A DNA stretch of 64,000 nucleotides. Origin: Stenotrophomonas hibiscicola ATCC 19867. GTDB taxonomy: Bacteria > Pseudomonadota > Gammaproteobacteria > Xanthomonadales > Xanthomonadaceae. The notes under the pieces are model-generated. The model did not search any database. It was not told the origin of the DNA and saw nothing but the letters and a program-made list of their open reading frames with translations. Below, in pieces: positions 62,590-64,000 of this stretch. A program made the position numbers and the translations under genes. The stretch covers positions 248,001 to 312,000 of the forward strand of contig NZ_KB907500.1 in assembly GCF_000382065.1 (NCBI RefSeq), written 5' to 3'. Within the stretch, counting starts at the first letter, position 1. Each line of letters starts with the position of its first letter.

Positions 62590-64000
62590 TTACTTCCCCT
62601 GCCCTGTGTTGCGGTTGGCATTGTTTTTCTGTTCCTGCGCGGCAGCCGCGCGTGATTCGGCGATACCCACCGCGCGTGCCGCCGCGGCCTTTTCGTCCTT
62701 CTGCAGCTCCAGCGGCTGGAACGCGCCTTCCGGCGCCAGCCAGCCACCGCTGAACCCTGCCCGCTCCAGTCCCTTGCGGATGTAGGGGTTCTTCTTCATC
62801 ACCTCCCACACGAAATCGTTGCGGTAGTTGGCGATCATGGTCAGGATCGGTCCCTGGTCGATGGCGATGTAATCGCTGGCGACCCAGCCGCGATCCGGCA
62901 CCAGGCGGCCGGTCTTGATCGGGATGTCGTAGTTGAAGCTGGGGTTGAATGAATCCAGGAAGCCGTAGCTGGAATAGATGTAGTCGCCGTAGCGCTTGTG
63001 CATTTCCAGCGTGGCCGGGATCACCTGCTCCGGCGCAAACACCACCGAGGCGATCGCAGCAGTCGGGGCAATGGTGCCGTCATCGAAATTCTCGCGCAGC
63101 CCAGCGCCGCGCGAGGAGTAATGGCGGAACTGGCGCTGCTCGCCGCGGTACTCCTGCGTGGTGTTCTGCGGGCCATCGCTGGCGGTCAGGCCCCACACAT
63201 TCTCGCCATACTCCTTCCACTGCATCGGGTTGGCGATGGCGTATTCGCGCTGGGCCAGCGCAGCCGAGCGGCTGTTGAGGAAATAAGTGCTGCCGCGCTC
63301 GCGCATGTATGCGTCCTGGATATCGCGGAAGTCGATCCAGACGTGGCTGTACTGGTGGCCGAACAGCGGGCCGAAGGACAGGTATTCCTGGCCCTGGTAA
63401 ACACCCCAGTCGTTGTCGTAGGTGCGCGTCCACACCGTCCACGCATCCGGGCTGACCGGGTGCGTGGGCGACCCCAGGGCAAGGATGTAGACCATCATCG
63501 CCTCGTTGTAGCCCATCCAGTCGTGGTCGATGAAGCCGCTCTCGGGGAACCAGCCCATCGAGATCAGCGGCGCACGCTGCTGCAGCCACGGCCAGTCCAC
63601 CTTCTTGTACAAGGTGTCGGCGATCTGGCGGATCTCCTTCTCGCGCGGATCATCGCCGTCGTAGTACGACTGCGCGAACAGCACGCCCATCATCAGCAGT
63701 GCGGTATCCACCGAGGACAGTTCGACCCAGCTGTCGTAGCGACGGCCTTCCTGCATGTCCAGGAAGTGGTAGTAGAAGCCCTTGTAGCCGGCCTTGCCGG
63801 TGCGCTGCGGGCCCATCGGCACATCGCGGAAGAACTTCAGCGTTGTCAGCGTCCGATCGATCGCTTGGTTGCGGCTGACCCAGCCGTTCTCGATACCGAT
63901 CGGATAGGCGGTCAGTGCGAAGCCGACCGAAGCGATGCTGGCGAACGGCCGCGACGGATAGCGGTCCGGGGTCAGGCCGTTCACTTCGTTGGTGGTGTCC
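62590..64000 (-). CDS. Glycoamylase-like hydrolase (PF10091 type; GH144-like), N-terminus beyond window
   Basis: Partial: the frame is open to base 64000 and the upstream start is not seen. The visible 469 residues form an (alpha/alpha)6 barrel of the glycoamylase-like fold: ASVGFALTAYPIGIENGWVSR, GYKGFYYHFLDMQEGRRYDSWVELSSVDTALLMMG, GYNEAMMVYILALGSPTHPV, DDGTIAPTAAIASVVFAPE. Members of this fold include endo-beta-1,2-glucanases (GH144) and domains of cyclic beta-1,2-glucan synthase. The tail is Lys/Gln/Asn-rich. It heads the operon with the sugar transporter, so cleavage products are probably imported. Confidence 0.83.
   Translation of the reverse strand, partial: DTTNEVNGLTPDRYPSRPFASIASVGFALTAYPIGIENGWVSRNQAIDRTLTTLKFFRDVPMGPQRTGKAGYKGFYYHFLDMQEGRRYDSWVELSSVDTALLMMGVLFAQSYYDGDDPREKEIRQIADTLYKKVDWPWLQQRAPLISMGWFPESGFIDHDWMGYNEAMMVYILALGSPTHPVSPDAWTVWTRTYDNDWGVYQGQEYLSFGPLFGHQYSHVWIDFRDIQDAYMRERGSTYFLNSRSAALAQREYAIANPMQWKEYGENVWGLTASDGPQNTTQEYRGEQRQFRHYSSRGAGLRENFDDGTIAPTAAIASVVFAPEQVIPATLEMHKRYGDYIYSSYGFLDSFNPSFNYDIPIKTGRLVPDRGWVASDYIAIDQGPILTMIANYRNDFVWEVMKKNPYIRKGLERAGFSGGWLAPEGAFQPLELQKDEKAAAARAVGIAESRAAAAQEQKNNANRNTGQGK

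Overview
The window is a chromosomal segment of a high-GC gammaproteobacterium of the Xanthomonadaceae, most likely Stenotrophomonas (maltophilia complex). The evidence is Xanthomonadaceae-type housekeeping genes (sucA-sucB-lpd, dnaB, rne/rluC, nfuA, tcdA) combined with many copies of the short palindromes carrying a terminal GTAG/CTAC (SMAG elements) that are characteristic of S. maltophilia. I see no phage, plasmid, insertion sequence, CRISPR array, rRNA or tRNA. Genes are dense, and about 59 protein genes are supported.

Layout. 0-11 kb: start of fumC (class II fumarase, leaving the window), purB, a ribosomal-oxygenase cupin (RoxA-like) with an acidic tail, a GNAT fusion, and the complete 2-oxoglutarate dehydrogenase operon sucA-sucB-lpd ending in a strong terminator. 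11-24 kb: a minimal two-gene unit of small envelope peptides, dnaB, an NADPH:FMN reductase, asnB just 3 nt behind a fused E1 alpha/beta 2-oxoacid dehydrogenase, a GST, a GNAT, glycine-zipper envelope proteins, TatD nuclease, tcdA, a C-terminal-haem cytochrome and a cold-shock protein. 24-34 kb: outer-membrane phospholipase A (pldA) coupled to an ArsC-like protein, two cysteine-rich lipoproteins in tandem, the class I fumarase, an ECF41 sigma factor with its AhpD/CMD partner, an ABC exporter, and fpr behind a Fur-like palindrome. 34-50 kb: glutathione peroxidase, M3 dipeptidase, cfa with a DUF3298 lipoprotein, rhomboid, POT peptide transporter, a catalytically degraded EEP-fold protein, sodA, a barnase/barstar pair, nfuA with a repetitive TonB-like protein, phhB, a TonB_C lipoprotein and zupT. 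50-55 kb: the divergent rluC/rne pair with a long rne leader. 55-64 kb: one tightly overlapping minus-strand operon (glycoamylase-like hydrolase, sugar-binding lipoprotein, two permeases, a large discoidin/(alpha/alpha)6-type glycosidase and an EEP hydrolase) that looks like an oligosaccharide uptake and degradation locus.

Functional threads. TCA-cycle enzymes recur (two non-homologous fumarases plus the OGDH complex). Oxidative-stress and thiol functions are frequent (lpd, fpr, glutathione peroxidase, sodA, FMN reductase, GSTs, CMD, nfuA). Many products are envelope lipoproteins.

The most notable points are: (1) two exact TGTCACG-N16-CGTC sites, one in front of the ECF41 sigma gene and one in front of its CMD partner; (2) four copies of a roughly 110-bp long palindrome whose arms differ between copies but stay self-complementary within each copy; (3) SMAG repeats whose terminal CTAC supplies the TAG stop codon of two genes; and (4) an EEP-fold paralogue that has lost most of its catalytic residues.
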